Shown piece after piece: positions 32,939 through 42,041 of a stretch of 54,288 bases of DNA (position 1 is the first letter of the stretch; every line of letters starts with the position of its first letter). Made by a program: the position numbers and the translations under genes. The notes beneath the pieces were generated by a model. That model ran no database searches. It saw only the letters and a list, made by a program, of their open reading frames with translations, and was not told the origin of the DNA. This stretch comes from Prevotella sp. (GTDB lineage Bacteria; Bacteroidota; Bacteroidia; Bacteroidales; Bacteroidaceae). The stretch lies in contig JAEAMQ010000028.1 in NCBI GenBank assembly GCA_016901395.1, positions 1-54,288 of the forward strand, given 5' to 3'.

Positions 32939-33973
32939 ATGATATCTTTCGAATGCGATTATAATAATGGGGCACACCCCAAAGTGCTGCAGCATCTGCT
33001 GGAAACTAACGAAAAACAGAGTCTTACCTACGGTTTCGATGAGTGGAGCGAGGCTGCCAAGGAGAAGATCCGGAAGGCCTGCAATGCTCCCGACGCAAAA
33101 ATTTGGTTTCTTTCGGGTGGCACACAAACCAACGCAACGGTTATCGATGGGATATTAGACCACTATCAGGCAGTCATCACCGCAGAGACTGGACATATCA
33201 ACGTGCACGAGGCTGGAGCCATAGAGTTCTCCGGACATCGGGTCATCGCCCTACCCTCTCATCAGGGACTGATGGATGCCAAGGAGTTGGAAGCATACAT
33301 GGACTGGTTTGTCCATGATGAAAGTACCGAGCATCTGGCCCAGCCAGGAATGGTCTATATCACCTACCCCAGTGAGTTAGGTACTATTTATCACAAGGAT
33401 GAACTGGAAGCCATCTATCAGGTGTGCCAAAAGTATGACCTGAAACTCTATGTTGACGGTGCCCGTTTGGGTTATGGTCTACATGCTGAAGGTGCCGACA
33501 TTACCCTGCCGTGGCTTGCCGCCCACTGCGACGCGTTCTATATTGGTGGCACGAAGGTGGGTGCGCTTTGTGGGGAGGCTGTGGTTTTCCCACGCGGCAA
33601 TGCTCCCAAACATTTCTTTTCCATCATCAAGCAGCACGGCGCATTGATGGCCAAGGGCCGACTTATTGGATTACAGTTTGATGCCCTGTTCACCGATGAC
33701 CTCTACTTCGAGATTTCCCGCCATGCCATCGAAATGGCTATGCGCATGAAAGCCATGTTTGTGGAGAAAGGATGGGAGCTCTATCTCGACTCACCCACCA
33801 ACCAGCAGTTTGTCATCCTGCCCAACGAGGTGGTGGCACGTCTGGAGCAACAGGTACAGTTCACCCATTGGGAACCAGTGGGTGACAGTCATTTCCTCTG
33901 TCGGTTTGTAACCAGTTGGGCAACGAGTGAGGAGGATTTGAAGACGTTGAAAGGCATTGTTGATAATGCGTGA
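32939..33973 (+). CDS. Low-specificity L-threonine aldolase-like PLP enzyme
   Basis: This is a 344-residue fold-type-I PLP enzyme of the threonine aldolase / beta-eliminating lyase family. ISFECDYNNGAHPKVLQHLL is the usual substrate-pocket start. WFLSGGTQTNATVIDGIL binds the cofactor phosphate. YVDGARLGYGL holds the PLP-ring Asp. YIGGTKVGALCGEAVVF carries the Schiff-base Lys (about residue 206). The enzyme would split threonine or allo-threonine to glycine and acetaldehyde. It stands next to kbl and tdh, the other threonine-to-glycine route, which supports the call. Confidence 0.88.
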   Translation: MISFECDYNNGAHPKVLQHLLETNEKQSLTYGFDEWSEAAKEKIRKACNAPDAKIWFLSGGTQTNATVIDGILDHYQAVITAETGHINVHEAGAIEFSGHRVIALPSHQGLMDAKELEAYMDWFVHDESTEHLAQPGMVYITYPSELGTIYHKDELEAIYQVCQKYDLKLYVDGARLGYGLHAEGADITLPWLAAHCDAFYIGGTKVGALCGEAVVFPRGNAPKHFFSIIKQHGALMAKGRLIGLQFDALFTDDLYFEISRHAIEMAMRMKAMFVEKGWELYLDSPTNQQFVILPNEVVARLEQQVQFTHWEPVGDSHFLCRFVTSWATSEEDLKTLKGIVDNA

Positions 33974-34225
33974 TGCAGGGAGAAGGAGGATAAACGGGAA
34001 GGAGGATGGGCCGGCGTAGTACGCCGGCTTACAGCCCGAGCAAGGACGGATGAGGGGGGAGAAGGATTAATTGATAATTGATAATGAATAATTAGGCTGG
34101 CGCAAGATAGACGATGTGATCTATTTGAGGTGCCGGCCTAATTGTTAATCATGAATTGTGAATCGTTAATCATGAATTGTGAATTGATAATCATGAATTG
34201 TGAATTATGAATTATCAATTATCAA
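33974..34225. repeat. Hairpins and AATTGTGAAT repeats between convergent genes
   Basis: A dyad GCCGGCGTA/TACGCCGGC lies at about 34009-34031 and a second one, AATTAGGC/GCCTAATT, at about 34091-34143; either can act as a terminator. From 34145 to 34225 the words AATTGTGAATTGATAATC and AATCATGAATTG recur in tandem. No gene is present. Confidence 0.7.
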
Positions 34226-35413
34226 TTATTTCAATACTGATAGTTCCTTACCAATCTTGATGAAGGCGGCAATGCAGCGGTCGAGCTGGTCGCGTGTATG
34301 GGCTGCGGAGAGCTGTACACGGATGCGGGCCTCACCCTTCGGCACCACGGGATAATAGAAACCGGTGACATAGATGCCCTCATCAAGCAGTTTGGCGGCA
34401 TACTTCTGGGAGAGCGGTGCATCATAGAGCATCACGGCGCAGATGGCACTCTGAGTGGGTTTGATGTCAAAGCCCGCTGCCATCATCTTGGTGCGGAAAT
34501 ACTCCACGTTCTCCACCAACCGGTCGTGTAGGCTGTTGTCTTTCTTCAACATCTTAAACACTTCAAGGCTCGCCCCAATGATAGAAGGTGCCAGCGAGTT
34601 GGAGAACAGATACGGACGGGAACTCTGACGCAGCATGTCGATAATCTCCTTGCGTCCTGTGGTAAATCCACCAAGTGCACCACCGAAGGCCTTGCCCAGT
34701 GTACCCGTGTAGACATCCACACGACCATAGGTCTTGCACAGCTCGCTCACGCCATGTCCCGTGGTCCCCACCACACCAGCCGAATGGCTCTCGTCGACCA
34801 TCACTAGGGCATCGTATTTTTCTGCCAAATCACAAATCTTATCCATCGGAGCCACATTGCCGTCCATCGAGAACACACCGTCGGTACAGATGATGCGGAA
34901 CCGCTGCGTCTGTGCCTCCTTCAGACATTGCTCCAGTTCCTCCATATTGGCATTGGCATAGCGATAGCGTTTAGCCTTACAGAGGCGCACTCCGTCGATG
35001 ATGCTCGCATGATTCAGGGCATCCGAAATGATGGCATCCTCCTCGGTGAGGAAAGCACCAAAAAGTCCGCCGTTGGCATCAAAGCATGCCGCATAGAGGA
35101 TGGTGTCCTCCGTGTGGAAATATTCGGAGATGGCAGCCTCCAACTCCTTGTGAATGTCCTGCGTACCACAGATGAAACGCACCGATGACATACCAAATCC
35201 ACGCCGGTCCATCATGCGCTTGGCACCCTCTATCAACCGCGGATGGTTAGAAAGTCCAAGATAATTGTTGGCACAGAAGTTGAGCACCTCCTTGCCTCTT
35301 ACCTCAATAGCTGCTCCCTGCGCACTCTCAATAATCCGTTCCTCCTTGTAAAGTCCTACCCTTTTCAACTCAGCCAAACTCTCGCTGAGATGCGTCTTGA
35401 TTGTTCCATACAT
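34226..35413 (-). CDS. kbl: Glycine C-acetyltransferase (2-amino-3-ketobutyrate CoA ligase)
   Basis: This 395-residue PLP enzyme cleaves 2-amino-3-ketobutyrate with CoA to glycine and acetyl-CoA, the second step of threonine breakdown. It matches the alpha-oxoamine synthase family: NFCANNYLGLSNHPRLIEGA (about 45-64), DALNHASIIDGVRLCKAKRY, MVDESHSAGVVGTTGHGVSE, and the Schiff-base Lys in TGTLGKAFGGALGG (about residue 245). Full length for Kbl. It is divergent from the tdh gene across a spacer with two opposed promoters, so the two-step pathway is encoded as a back-to-back pair. Confidence 0.95.
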   Translation of the reverse strand: MYGTIKTHLSESLAELKRVGLYKEERIIESAQGAAIEVRGKEVLNFCANNYLGLSNHPRLIEGAKRMMDRRGFGMSSVRFICGTQDIHKELEAAISEYFHTEDTILYAACFDANGGLFGAFLTEEDAIISDALNHASIIDGVRLCKAKRYRYANANMEELEQCLKEAQTQRFRIICTDGVFSMDGNVAPMDKICDLAEKYDALVMVDESHSAGVVGTTGHGVSELCKTYGRVDVYTGTLGKAFGGALGGFTTGRKEIIDMLRQSSRPYLFSNSLAPSIIGASLEVFKMLKKDNSLHDRLVENVEYFRTKMMAAGFDIKPTQSAICAVMLYDAPLSQKYAAKLLDEGIYVTGFYYPVVPKGEARIRVQLSAAHTRDQLDRCIAAFIKIGKELSVLK

Positions 35414-35440
35414 AAGATTTAAATTTAAAGTTACCTATGG

Positions 35441-35471
35441 CAAAAATAAATCATTATTTCCAACAGCACAA
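35441..35471 (-). promoter_or_regulatory. Promoter of kbl
   Basis: On the minus strand TATTTTTG (35441-35448) and TTG (35469-35471) are separated by 20 bp. Confidence 0.7.
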
Positions 35472-35532
35472 CGGAAGATATGTTATTTTTTGAAAAAATA
35501 GGGGTTATAATTCACTTTTTATTCAATTTCTA

Positions 35533-35563
35533 TTGATTCTATCAAGAAAAAAGCTTTAATTTG
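35533..35563 (+). promoter_or_regulatory. Probable promoter of tdh
   Basis: TTG at 35533-35535 is followed after 21 bp by TAATTTG, a slightly shortened -7 box, 40 nt before the ATG. Confidence 0.5.
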
Positions 35564-35602
35564 CAACTACCATTCTAACATTAAATTTAATAAAACACAA
35601 GT

Positions 35603-36559
35603 ATGAGAAATATCCTCGTTATTGGTTCGACTGGGCAGATTGGCTCTGAGCTGACAAGGGAATTGCGACACACTTACGGAGGTTCGCACGTCGTAGCAGG
35701 ATATATCCAGAGGGCTGAGCCTAAGGGAGAATTGCTCGACGGTGGTCCGTCGGCCCTGGCCGATGTCACCGATTGCACCATGATAGCCCAGGTGGTGAAA
35801 GACCATCACATCGACACCATCTTCAACATGGCGGCCTTGCTCTCCGTAGTGGCCGAATCCAAACCCCAGATAGCCTGGAAGATTGGCATCAACGGATTGT
35901 GGAACATTCTCGAAGTGGCCCGCGAGACCCATTGCGCGGTATTCACCCCGAGTTCCATCGGCTCGTTTGGTCCTACCACTCCCCACCTACTCACCCCGCA
36001 AGACACCATACAGCGTCCCAAGACCATGTACGGCATCACCAAGGTCACCACCGAACTTCTCAGCGATTACTATTTCCTGAAATACGGCGTCGATACACGT
36101 TCGGTACGCTATCCGGGCGTCATCTCCTACGTCACCCCGCCGGGTGGCGGCACCACCGACTATGCCGTCGACATCTACTATGCCGCCGTGCGTGGTGAGC
36201 GATTCACCTGTCCGCTCAAAGCCGGCACCTACATGGACATGATCTACATGCCCGATGCCCTCAAAGCCACGATGACGCTCATGGAGGCCAACCCCGACCG
36301 ACTCGTCCATCGCAATGCGTTCAACATCGCCTCGATGAGCTTCGACCCCGAAGCCATCTATGCCGAAATCAGGAAACACGATCCGCAGTTTGAAATGGTC
36401 TATGACATCGACCCGCTCAAACAGTGCATCGCCGACAGCTGGCCCGACCGCATGGACGACCATTGCGCCCGCGAGGAGTGGGACTGGAACCCCACCTACG
36501 ACCTCGCCTCCATGACCACCGACATGCTGGAGAAGCTCTCGGTCAAACTAAACAAATAA
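35603..36559 (+). CDS. tdh: Short-chain (epimerase-type) L-threonine 3-dehydrogenase
   Basis: This is a 318-residue NAD-dependent enzyme of the extended SDR family, distinct from the zinc-type Tdh of E. coli. ILVIGSTGQIGSELTREL is the NAD-binding start. TPSSIGSFGP and MYGITKV supply the catalytic Ser/Thr and the YxxxK pair (about residues 143-147). TPPGGGTTDYAVDIYYAAV is the signature of the SDR-type threonine dehydrogenases. It oxidises threonine to 2-amino-3-ketobutyrate, the substrate of the divergently transcribed Kbl. A separate perfect terminator follows. Confidence 0.92.
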   Translation: MRNILVIGSTGQIGSELTRELRHTYGGSHVVAGYIQRAEPKGELLDGGPSALADVTDCTMIAQVVKDHHIDTIFNMAALLSVVAESKPQIAWKIGINGLWNILEVARETHCAVFTPSSIGSFGPTTPHLLTPQDTIQRPKTMYGITKVTTELLSDYYFLKYGVDTRSVRYPGVISYVTPPGGGTTDYAVDIYYAAVRGERFTCPLKAGTYMDMIYMPDALKATMTLMEANPDRLVHRNAFNIASMSFDPEAIYAEIRKHDPQFEMVYDIDPLKQCIADSWPDRMDDHCAREEWDWNPTYDLASMTTDMLEKLSVKLNK

Positions 36560-36591
36560 GAACAACAGCTTTTAGAATCGTTCGATATTGC

Positions 36592-36645
36592 CCAATCGGT
36601 CGATACCCCGGTCTATGCCGTGAGACTATCTGTTGGACCGATTGG
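36592..36645. repeat. Inverted repeat after tdh
   Basis: CCAATCGGTC at 36592-36601 is the exact reverse complement of GACCGATTGG at 36636-36645, with a 34-nt spacer. It lies between the tdh stop and its terminator and has no obvious role. Confidence 0.6.
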
Positions 36646-36721
36646 ACAAATCAGTCCTGGGGCATTAATCCCCAAATAGCATCCCTACTATAAAAAAGAT
36701 GAAAGTTGTCTCTCAACTCAT

Positions 36722-36762
36722 AAAGATATCATGATGCAAAAACATGATATCTTTTTGTTTTA
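36722..36762 (+). terminator. Terminator after tdh
   Basis: AAAGATATCATG pairs perfectly with CATGATATCTTT (12 bp), followed by TTGTTTT. Confidence 0.9.
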
Positions 36763-36819
36763 AGAGAGTTAAGATAACGAGTCTGTAGCCGACAGGAAGA
36801 CTGCAAGAGTGAGTTTTTA

Positions 36820-37542
36820 TCAGGGGAAGGTAACGACCTTCTTTCCATTGTAGGTTTGGACGGTGAGGATGATAGGGGTGTTCTCGGGCAAGGTATTCAG
36901 GGGAATGCTGACGTATGACTTGGCGCTGTAGTACTGTGGCACACCATTCTGACGATGGGTGAGCACAAGACGCAAGGCAGCAGCGGCGCTTCCGGTAGTG
37001 CGGGAGGTGTCTTGCGCCAAACCTACCGTCTGTTTCGCATCCGTCCCATCTGCATTGCCCGTCTTCACCACCAATGCCAGATTCAGGTATTTCCCATTAG
37101 CGCTGATCCACGAACTCTCCAATGTCAACGAGTCACATTGCAAAGTGTCGACGCGCCCCGTAGGCACCCAGTTCATCACCGGCACCTGTGTCACGGTCAC
37201 TGGTGTAGAAGTCTCTCCCGATTTATTATGATAGAGCAGAGCACGATAGATAGAGTCTACCGCTGTTGCCCACGAAGCCTGTGCATGCGGCTGGAGCATC
37301 ACCGTATCATTGTCATCGGTCACGGCATAGTCCATCTCACCAGAGGCCACGGTATGTATCTCCGTAAAGTCGGCACGAAGATAAGAATAGGGTCCGTCGC
37401 CCGACTCGTAGTTTTCCGTCGTACATCCCACCAGTAGCATCGTCCCAAGCCATCCACCCACGGCGGCAGCCACAATCCTCCCGCGCAAGGCTCTCTCTGC
37501 GTAGGAAAGAAAACGGACGTGCATCTGGATACGGCGCTTCAT
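36820..37542 (-). CDS. NigD-like lipoprotein
   Basis: This is a 240-residue protein with a long basic N-terminus and a hydrophobic segment ending in the lipobox LLVGC (Cys40), so it is probably a lipoprotein. YLRADFTEIHTVASGEMDYA (about 54-73) followed by a DD-rich strand, and the beta-rich remainder, resemble NigD-family proteins of Bacteroidetes, whose role is unclear. It begins 3 nt after the stop of the acyltransferase gene and is the last gene of the envelope operon. The NigD assignment is by overall pattern and not certain. Confidence 0.65.
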   Translation of the reverse strand: MKRRIQMHVRFLSYAERALRGRIVAAAVGGWLGTMLLVGCTTENYESGDGPYSYLRADFTEIHTVASGEMDYAVTDDNDTVMLQPHAQASWATAVDSIYRALLYHNKSGETSTPVTVTQVPVMNWVPTGRVDTLQCDSLTLESSWISANGKYLNLALVVKTGNADGTDAKQTVGLAQDTSRTTGSAAAALRLVLTHRQNGVPQYYSAKSYVSIPLNTLPENTPIILTVQTYNGKKVVTFP

Positions 37543-37545
37543 GGG

Positions 37546-38694
37546 TCAGACTTTGAGGAAATTGATGGCAGGATTGGCATACATCGTCAGGATGCGCTCA
37601 TGGAGATAGGGCATATCCGCATGGGGCATCTGCACCTTGGCCAGCTGTCCCTCGACATATTTGTCGAAGAAAGCCTTGTCCTCCGCCGTGTAGTGGGCTT
37701 CATATTCCGTGGTGCCCTGCAGTTCATCCAAGGCAACATAATTGCAGGGATAGAGCTGATAATTCCGATGAATATCATGGTCGATATACTCGGCCACCTT
37801 GGCGAAAAACTCCTCTTTGGGCAAATCGGCAGGCAGTTGGCTGAGATAATCGTTCAGGCAGGGCGCACAATGATAGTGCACATGCCCCTTGAACCCATAG
37901 ATACCGGTCTGCATGGAGATGAGGTCATCCTGCGGACCCTTCTTCCAGTTCTCGTCATCGCGTTTCTGTTGGAGTTCCTGTGCCTTGAGGTAGTCGCACG
38001 GGTCATACTCGTAGGAAATGCTCAGCGGCACGATATTCAGCTCCTTCAACCTCTCGGCGGGCGTTCCCTGACCGGCCATCGCCATCATCTTGAGCACAGC
38101 TTCCGACGTGCGGTCGTTGGAGTCCTTGGCCCGTCCCGACCGTTGTGCAATCCAGATATTCTCCTTCTTCTCGATGATGGCGAAGTGCATATATTCCGAC
38201 ATCAGTTTGCTGGCTATGAGCATCTCTCTGAGGGGCAACCCACGCTGCACGATGAAACTCTTGTTCACCCTCACCAAGTCTTTCACCCAGGGCAGTGCCA
38301 ATAGGTTATCGCCGATGGCAATCTCACAGGTCGTGTCAAATCCTGCGTCAATGAGCAGCACATCGAGGATGCCCGAATCGAGCACAATGTCGCGATGATT
38401 ACTCAGGAAGGTATAGCGTCCTGTGGGCGAAATGGCGGAATAATCCATCTCACACCCCTTGGCGGCCTTGGCCAATATATCCTTGATAAACCCATAGCAA
38501 AATGCCTTCTGAAATTCCAGATTGGTCTTGCACGCCTTCATCTTCTGGGCTATCGCCTCCATCGGCACTTGCGGATAGAGGTATTTCACGACAGTCTGAA
38601 ACTGCGGGTTGGCCAACAGCCGGTCGTAAGCCTCCGGCAACTCCTCCGGCTCAAACGGCCGGATGGCATCAAATTTGGATAGTTGAGTGTTCAT
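37546..38694 (-). CDS. PlsC-like phospholipid acyltransferase
   Basis: This is a 382-residue protein with a glycerophosphate-acyltransferase-type core. FLSNHRDIVLDSGILDVLLI (about 94-113) carries the H-x-D-like catalytic block, and VNKSFIVQRGLPLREML and FAIIEKKENIWIAQRSGRAKDSNDRTSEAVLK supply further acceptor-binding motifs. NIVPLSISYEYDPCD is the P-containing block. It probably acylates lysophosphatidate or a related lipid at the inner membrane. No transmembrane segment is evident. The group is longer than canonical PlsC and appears Bacteroidetes-specific. It lies between ddl and the NigD-like gene, separated from ddl by the repeat pair at 38708. Confidence 0.75.
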   Translation of the reverse strand: MNTQLSKFDAIRPFEPEELPEAYDRLLANPQFQTVVKYLYPQVPMEAIAQKMKACKTNLEFQKAFCYGFIKDILAKAAKGCEMDYSAISPTGRYTFLSNHRDIVLDSGILDVLLIDAGFDTTCEIAIGDNLLALPWVKDLVRVNKSFIVQRGLPLREMLIASKLMSEYMHFAIIEKKENIWIAQRSGRAKDSNDRTSEAVLKMMAMAGQGTPAERLKELNIVPLSISYEYDPCDYLKAQELQQKRDDENWKKGPQDDLISMQTGIYGFKGHVHYHCAPCLNDYLSQLPADLPKEEFFAKVAEYIDHDIHRNYQLYPCNYVALDELQGTTEYEAHYTAEDKAFFDKYVEGQLAKVQMPHADMPYLHERILTMYANPAINFLKV

Positions 38695-38707
38695 AGCAAG
38701 TTGTTTA

Positions 38708-38812
38708 AGGCCTCTCCAAGCCCCTCCAAAGGAGGGGGTGTCAGATTACCGAAAATGCGTTTCCTACGGTAGTATAGAACACCCCCTCCTTTGGAGGGGC
38801 TTGGGGAGGCCT
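38708..38812. repeat. Full-length inverted pair of the palindromic element
   Basis: A 34-bp arm at 38708-38741 (opening AGGCCTCTCCAAGCCCC) is the near-exact reverse complement of 38779-38812 (closing GGGGCTTGGGGAGGCCT). Each arm contains its own inner dyad CCCCTCC/GGAGGGG. The 37-bp centre holds CCTACGGTAG. This looks like the complete form of the dispersed element, about 105 bp, resembling a small non-autonomous mobile element. Confidence 0.85.
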
Positions 38813-38816
38813 GAGC

Positions 38817-39815
38817 TTAAAACTGATTCTCCACAATATCGCTCAACACCTCTTTGATGTCGAGTCCGGCGGCACGCACCTGCTGCGGGATGAAGCTGGT
38901 GGCGGTCATGCCGGGAGTGGTGTTGATCTCGAGCATATTCACCACGTCCTGACCCTCCTTATCCTTGGTGATGATATAGTCTATGCGAATAATGCCGTTG
39001 CAATGGAGGATGTCGTAGATGCGACTGGTCTCCTCTGCCACCTTCTTCGCCGTCTCGGGAGACATGCGGGCGGGCGTGATTTCCTGCACCTGACCGTTGT
39101 ATTTGGCATCATAGTCGAAGAACTCGTTGTTGGTCACCACCTCGGTGGCAGGAAACACCACGGTCTTCTCCGAGGTCTTGTAGCATCCCACGGAGATTTC
39201 CATGCCTTCCATATATCCCTCGACCATCACCTCGTCGCTCTCCATGAAGGCCACACGCAGGGCAGGAGCCAGCTGGTCGGCATTCTTCACCTTGGACACG
39301 CCGAAGCTCGAGCCGTCAGCGGAAGGCTTCACGAAGACAGGCATGCCCAGCCGTGCCTCTATCTCGGCCTCATCGTAGCTGTCGCCACGGCGTAGCAGGA
39401 TGCTGTCGGCCACCTTCACACCAAACGCGCGGAGGTAGTTGTTGAGCACATACTTGTCGAAAGTCATGGCCTCAACGAGTACACCACTGGTGGAGTAAGG
39501 CAGGTGGATGAGGTCAAAATAGCCCTGCATCAGTCCGTTCTCACCCGGTGTTCCATGAATGGTGATATAGGCATAGTCGAAGACCACCGCCTTGCCATCC
39601 TGTCCGATAAACGAGAAATCGTTGCGGTCGATGGGCGCGATGTCGCCATTGTCGAATGCCACGTGCCAGTCCTGACCCTTCACGTCGACGATATAGATGT
39701 TGTAGCGTTCCTTGTCGAAAAACGAGTAGAGTCCCTGAGCCGAGCGCATCGACACATCGTGCTCAGACGAATCGCCTCCGCAGACGATGGCGATATTTCT
39801 CTTTAAATCATTCAT
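38817..39815 (-). CDS. ddl: D-alanine--D-alanine ligase
   Basis: This 332-residue cytoplasmic enzyme makes the D-Ala-D-Ala dipeptide of peptidoglycan with ATP. IAIVCGGDSSEHDVSMRSA (about 8-26) is the N-terminal Ddl signature. ITIHGTPGENGLMQGYFD follows. VFVKPSADGSSFGVSKVKN lines the ATP-grasp site. FFDYDAKYNG keeps the Lys-Tyr pair associated with D-Ala specificity. NMLEINTTPGMTATSF ends the active site. It is full length and lies in an operon with the RluD and PASTA genes. Confidence 0.96.
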   Translation of the reverse strand: MNDLKRNIAIVCGGDSSEHDVSMRSAQGLYSFFDKERYNIYIVDVKGQDWHVAFDNGDIAPIDRNDFSFIGQDGKAVVFDYAYITIHGTPGENGLMQGYFDLIHLPYSTSGVLVEAMTFDKYVLNNYLRAFGVKVADSILLRRGDSYDEAEIEARLGMPVFVKPSADGSSFGVSKVKNADQLAPALRVAFMESDEVMVEGYMEGMEISVGCYKTSEKTVVFPATEVVTNNEFFDYDAKYNGQVQEITPARMSPETAKKVAEETSRIYDILHCNGIIRIDYIITKDKEGQDVVNMLEINTTPGMTATSFIPQQVRAAGLDIKEVLSDIVENQF

Positions 39816-39886
39816 AAGCGATTTTATTATTGTATTCTTAATTATTCCTTTTGTATTGACGCGTCATTTCCTGCATCGTCGACATG

Positions 39887-40987
39887 TCACTCGGCGAAGG
39901 TATCGGCCGTGGTGCCCTTGATAAATGCCCGCCACTTCTCGATGAGTCGGGAGAAATCCTCGGGCCATTCGGAGTCGAAGTCCATCTGCTGCCCTGTCGT
40001 GGGGTGCACAAAACCGAGCGTCTTGGCATGCAGCGCCTGACGGTTGCAGAGTTTGAAACAGTTCTGGATAAACGCCTTATAGGTGGTGCTGCGCTGCCCG
40101 CGGAGTATCTCCCTACCGCCATAACGCTCGTCGCCGAAGAGCGGATGCCCGATGGATTTCATGTGGGCGCGTATCTGATGGGTGCGTCCTGTCTCGAGGA
40201 TGCACTGCACGAGGGTGACATATCCAAATCGCTCCAGCACATGATAATGGGTCACGGCGGGCTTGCCGATGTCGGAGTCGGGGTCAAACACTTTCATGCG
40301 CAGCCGGTCTTTGGGGTCTCGCCCGATGTTACCCTCGATGCGCCCCTCGTCTTCCTTGGGGTTGCCCCACACCAGCGCGTTGTACGACCGGTGGGTGGTC
40401 TTGTTGAAAAACTGTTTGCCGAGCGCTGTCTTCGCGTCGGCCGTCTTGGCCACGACGAGCAGTCCGCTGGTATCCTTGTCGATGCGATGCACCAGTCCCA
40501 CCTCGGGATCGTTGGGGTCAAACGACTCCAGGTCTCTCAGATGCCATGCCACGGCGTTGATGAGCGTGCCATGGAAGTTGCCGGCTCCGGGATGCACCAC
40601 CATGCCGGCCTCCTTGTTCACCACCATCAGCGCATCGTCTTCGTAGACAATGTTGAGTGGAATTTCTTCCGGCTTGATAGACGACTCGTGCTTCGGGCGG
40701 TCGAGCATCAGCGTGATAACGTCTAACGGGCGCACCTTGTAATTGCTCTTCACCGGATGTCCGTTCACAAAGATACACCCCGCGTCGGCCGCTGTCTGTA
40801 TGCGGTTGCGGCTGGAGTGCTGCATCTTGTCAGCCAGAAACTTGTCGATACGCAGCGGTGCCTGACCGGCATCCACCTCCACCTTCCAGTGTTCGTAGAG
40901 TTGTCCGTCGCCACCGTCAGCCTGCGGAGCCTCCTCCATCAGGTCGTCGTCTTCGAGCAAATCGATATCGTCAGTGATGTCTGTCAT
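39887..40987 (-). CDS. rluD: RluD-family 23S rRNA pseudouridine synthase
   Basis: This 366-residue enzyme converts uridines in large-subunit rRNA to pseudouridine. An acidic N-terminal tail (about 1-35) precedes an S4 RNA-binding domain (about 42-100, LRIDKFLADKMQHSSRNRIQ). The catalytic domain contains VGLVHRIDKDTSGLLVVAK with the catalytic Asp, and LETGRTHQIRAHMKSIGHPL. The start overlaps the PASTA gene by 4 nt, which indicates translational coupling. The exact rRNA positions cannot be read from sequence. Confidence 0.92.
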   Translation of the reverse strand: MTDITDDIDLLEDDDLMEEAPQADGGDGQLYEHWKVEVDAGQAPLRIDKFLADKMQHSSRNRIQTAADAGCIFVNGHPVKSNYKVRPLDVITLMLDRPKHESSIKPEEIPLNIVYEDDALMVVNKEAGMVVHPGAGNFHGTLINAVAWHLRDLESFDPNDPEVGLVHRIDKDTSGLLVVAKTADAKTALGKQFFNKTTHRSYNALVWGNPKEDEGRIEGNIGRDPKDRLRMKVFDPDSDIGKPAVTHYHVLERFGYVTLVQCILETGRTHQIRAHMKSIGHPLFGDERYGGREILRGQRSTTYKAFIQNCFKLCNRQALHAKTLGFVHPTTGQQMDFDSEWPEDFSRLIEKWRAFIKGTTADTFAE

Positions 40988-41709
40988 TGATTGTTTGTCT
41001 CGGTTTTAGTTGTGGGAGCAGCTTCCGGAGTGCCCTCCATCTGTTCGGTCGGAGGTTCTTTCACTTCCTGAAACTCGTCTACATCGCCCCCTTCGCTGAA
41101 GTTGTCTTCTTCGGGATAGGTAGGATCGACGTAATTCACGGAGTCGTTCACGTCGCGCATACCATTGCCCACCTGTATGATGAGCTGGGCATCGACGGGC
41201 ACTTTGTCGCCATAGACCACGTGCTTGCCATTGACAAGGATGCCATAGACCCAGTCTTTCTCACCCGCGATAAACTCCGGCGTGCCGAGCTTGAAGCCCA
41301 TCGCCGTGAGCTTGGCCATCGCCTCACGCAGCGAACTGTTGTCGATGACATCGGGCAGAGTGAGTGTAGGTGTATGGGCGGCGTTGATGGTGACATAGAT
41401 CACATGTCCCGACTTCACGTGTTCGCCGGGTGCCGGCGACTGCTCAAGAATACATCCCGGCGGCAACCGCTTCACATAGCCCGTATCCACCACCTCTATT
41501 TCCAGATGGAGATGGTCAGCAACATCCTGCGCCTCCCCAATGTCCTTATGCAACAGATTAGGTATCGATATAGATTCCCCATGATGGGTATAGATATCCA
41601 GCCCCAGCTTGACCCCCACGGCAAGCAGCAGCACCGTGACAGCCATCGCCATCAGGTTGCCCCACAGAGACCAACTCTTGAACTTACCGAAGAAATCTGA
41701 TAATGTCAT
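40984..41709 (-). CDS. PASTA-domain membrane protein
   Basis: This is a 241-residue protein with a short cytoplasmic start, one membrane helix (about 16-37) and two or so PASTA domains (about 45-112 and 115-185; ISIPNLLHKDIGEAQDVADH, LPPGCILEQSPAPGEHVKSG, LPDVIDNSSLREAMAKLTAM). PASTA domains bind cell-wall fragments or help assemble wall enzymes. A Glu/Pro-rich tail follows. There is no kinase domain. The operon with ddl supports a peptidoglycan-related role. It starts the operon behind its own promoter. Confidence 0.85.
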   Translation of the reverse strand: MTLSDFFGKFKSWSLWGNLMAMAVTVLLLAVGVKLGLDIYTHHGESISIPNLLHKDIGEAQDVADHLHLEIEVVDTGYVKRLPPGCILEQSPAPGEHVKSGHVIYVTINAAHTPTLTLPDVIDNSSLREAMAKLTAMGFKLGTPEFIAGEKDWVYGILVNGKHVVYGDKVPVDAQLIIQVGNGMRDVNDSVNYVDPTYPEEDNFSEGGDVDEFQEVKEPPTEQMEGTPEAAPTTKTETNNQ

Positions 41710-41727
41710 CGATGCTATATTTTTCTA

Positions 41728-41757
41728 CAAAGATAGTGCAATTCCGTCTAAAACCAA
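41728..41757 (-). promoter_or_regulatory. Promoter of the PASTA-rluD-ddl operon
   Basis: On the minus strand TATCTTTG (41728-41735) is preceded by TTG (41755-41757) with a 19-bp spacer. Confidence 0.75.
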
Positions 41758-41980
41758 AGAATGTAACGATTATTTTTGGTGCGCTGCCTCATTTCGAGCA
41801 TAGCGGCAACCCCCGTCGTCCAACCGCATCCCAACCACCGGCGGGTACCATGGATACACAAACTATCCTGTCAGTCCAACAGTCATCCGGGGGCTCAACA
41901 GGCGTATGGCGTGGTGAATACAAAAAAAACGTTTAGCAAGATTACTCCTCCATGCCAAGTGTTCTTTGGCAGAAAATGTG

Positions 41981-41988
41981 TATTTTTG
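41981..41988 (+). promoter_or_regulatory. -7 box of pabB
   Basis: TATTTTTG fits the consensus. The -33 region is weak (nearest TTG is only 12 bp away). It argues for the pabB start at 42042 and against longer frames beginning at 41952. Confidence 0.5.
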
Positions 41989-42041
41989 CAAAACGCTACA
42001 CAAAAGGAGTTGTTCCCACAGACACCATACAGAACAGTCTT

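Noticed and set aside
36424..36693. An 89-codon frame overlapping the end of tdh
   Set aside because: It lies in a different frame of the tdh coding sequence and runs into an inverted repeat and terminator.
38817..39815. Phe in FFDYDAKY of Ddl as a sign of D-Ala-D-Lac ligase activity
   Set aside because: The residue that matters for depsipeptide activity is the Tyr of the Lys-Tyr pair in this loop, and that pair is intact here, so ordinary D-Ala-D-Ala specificity is expected.
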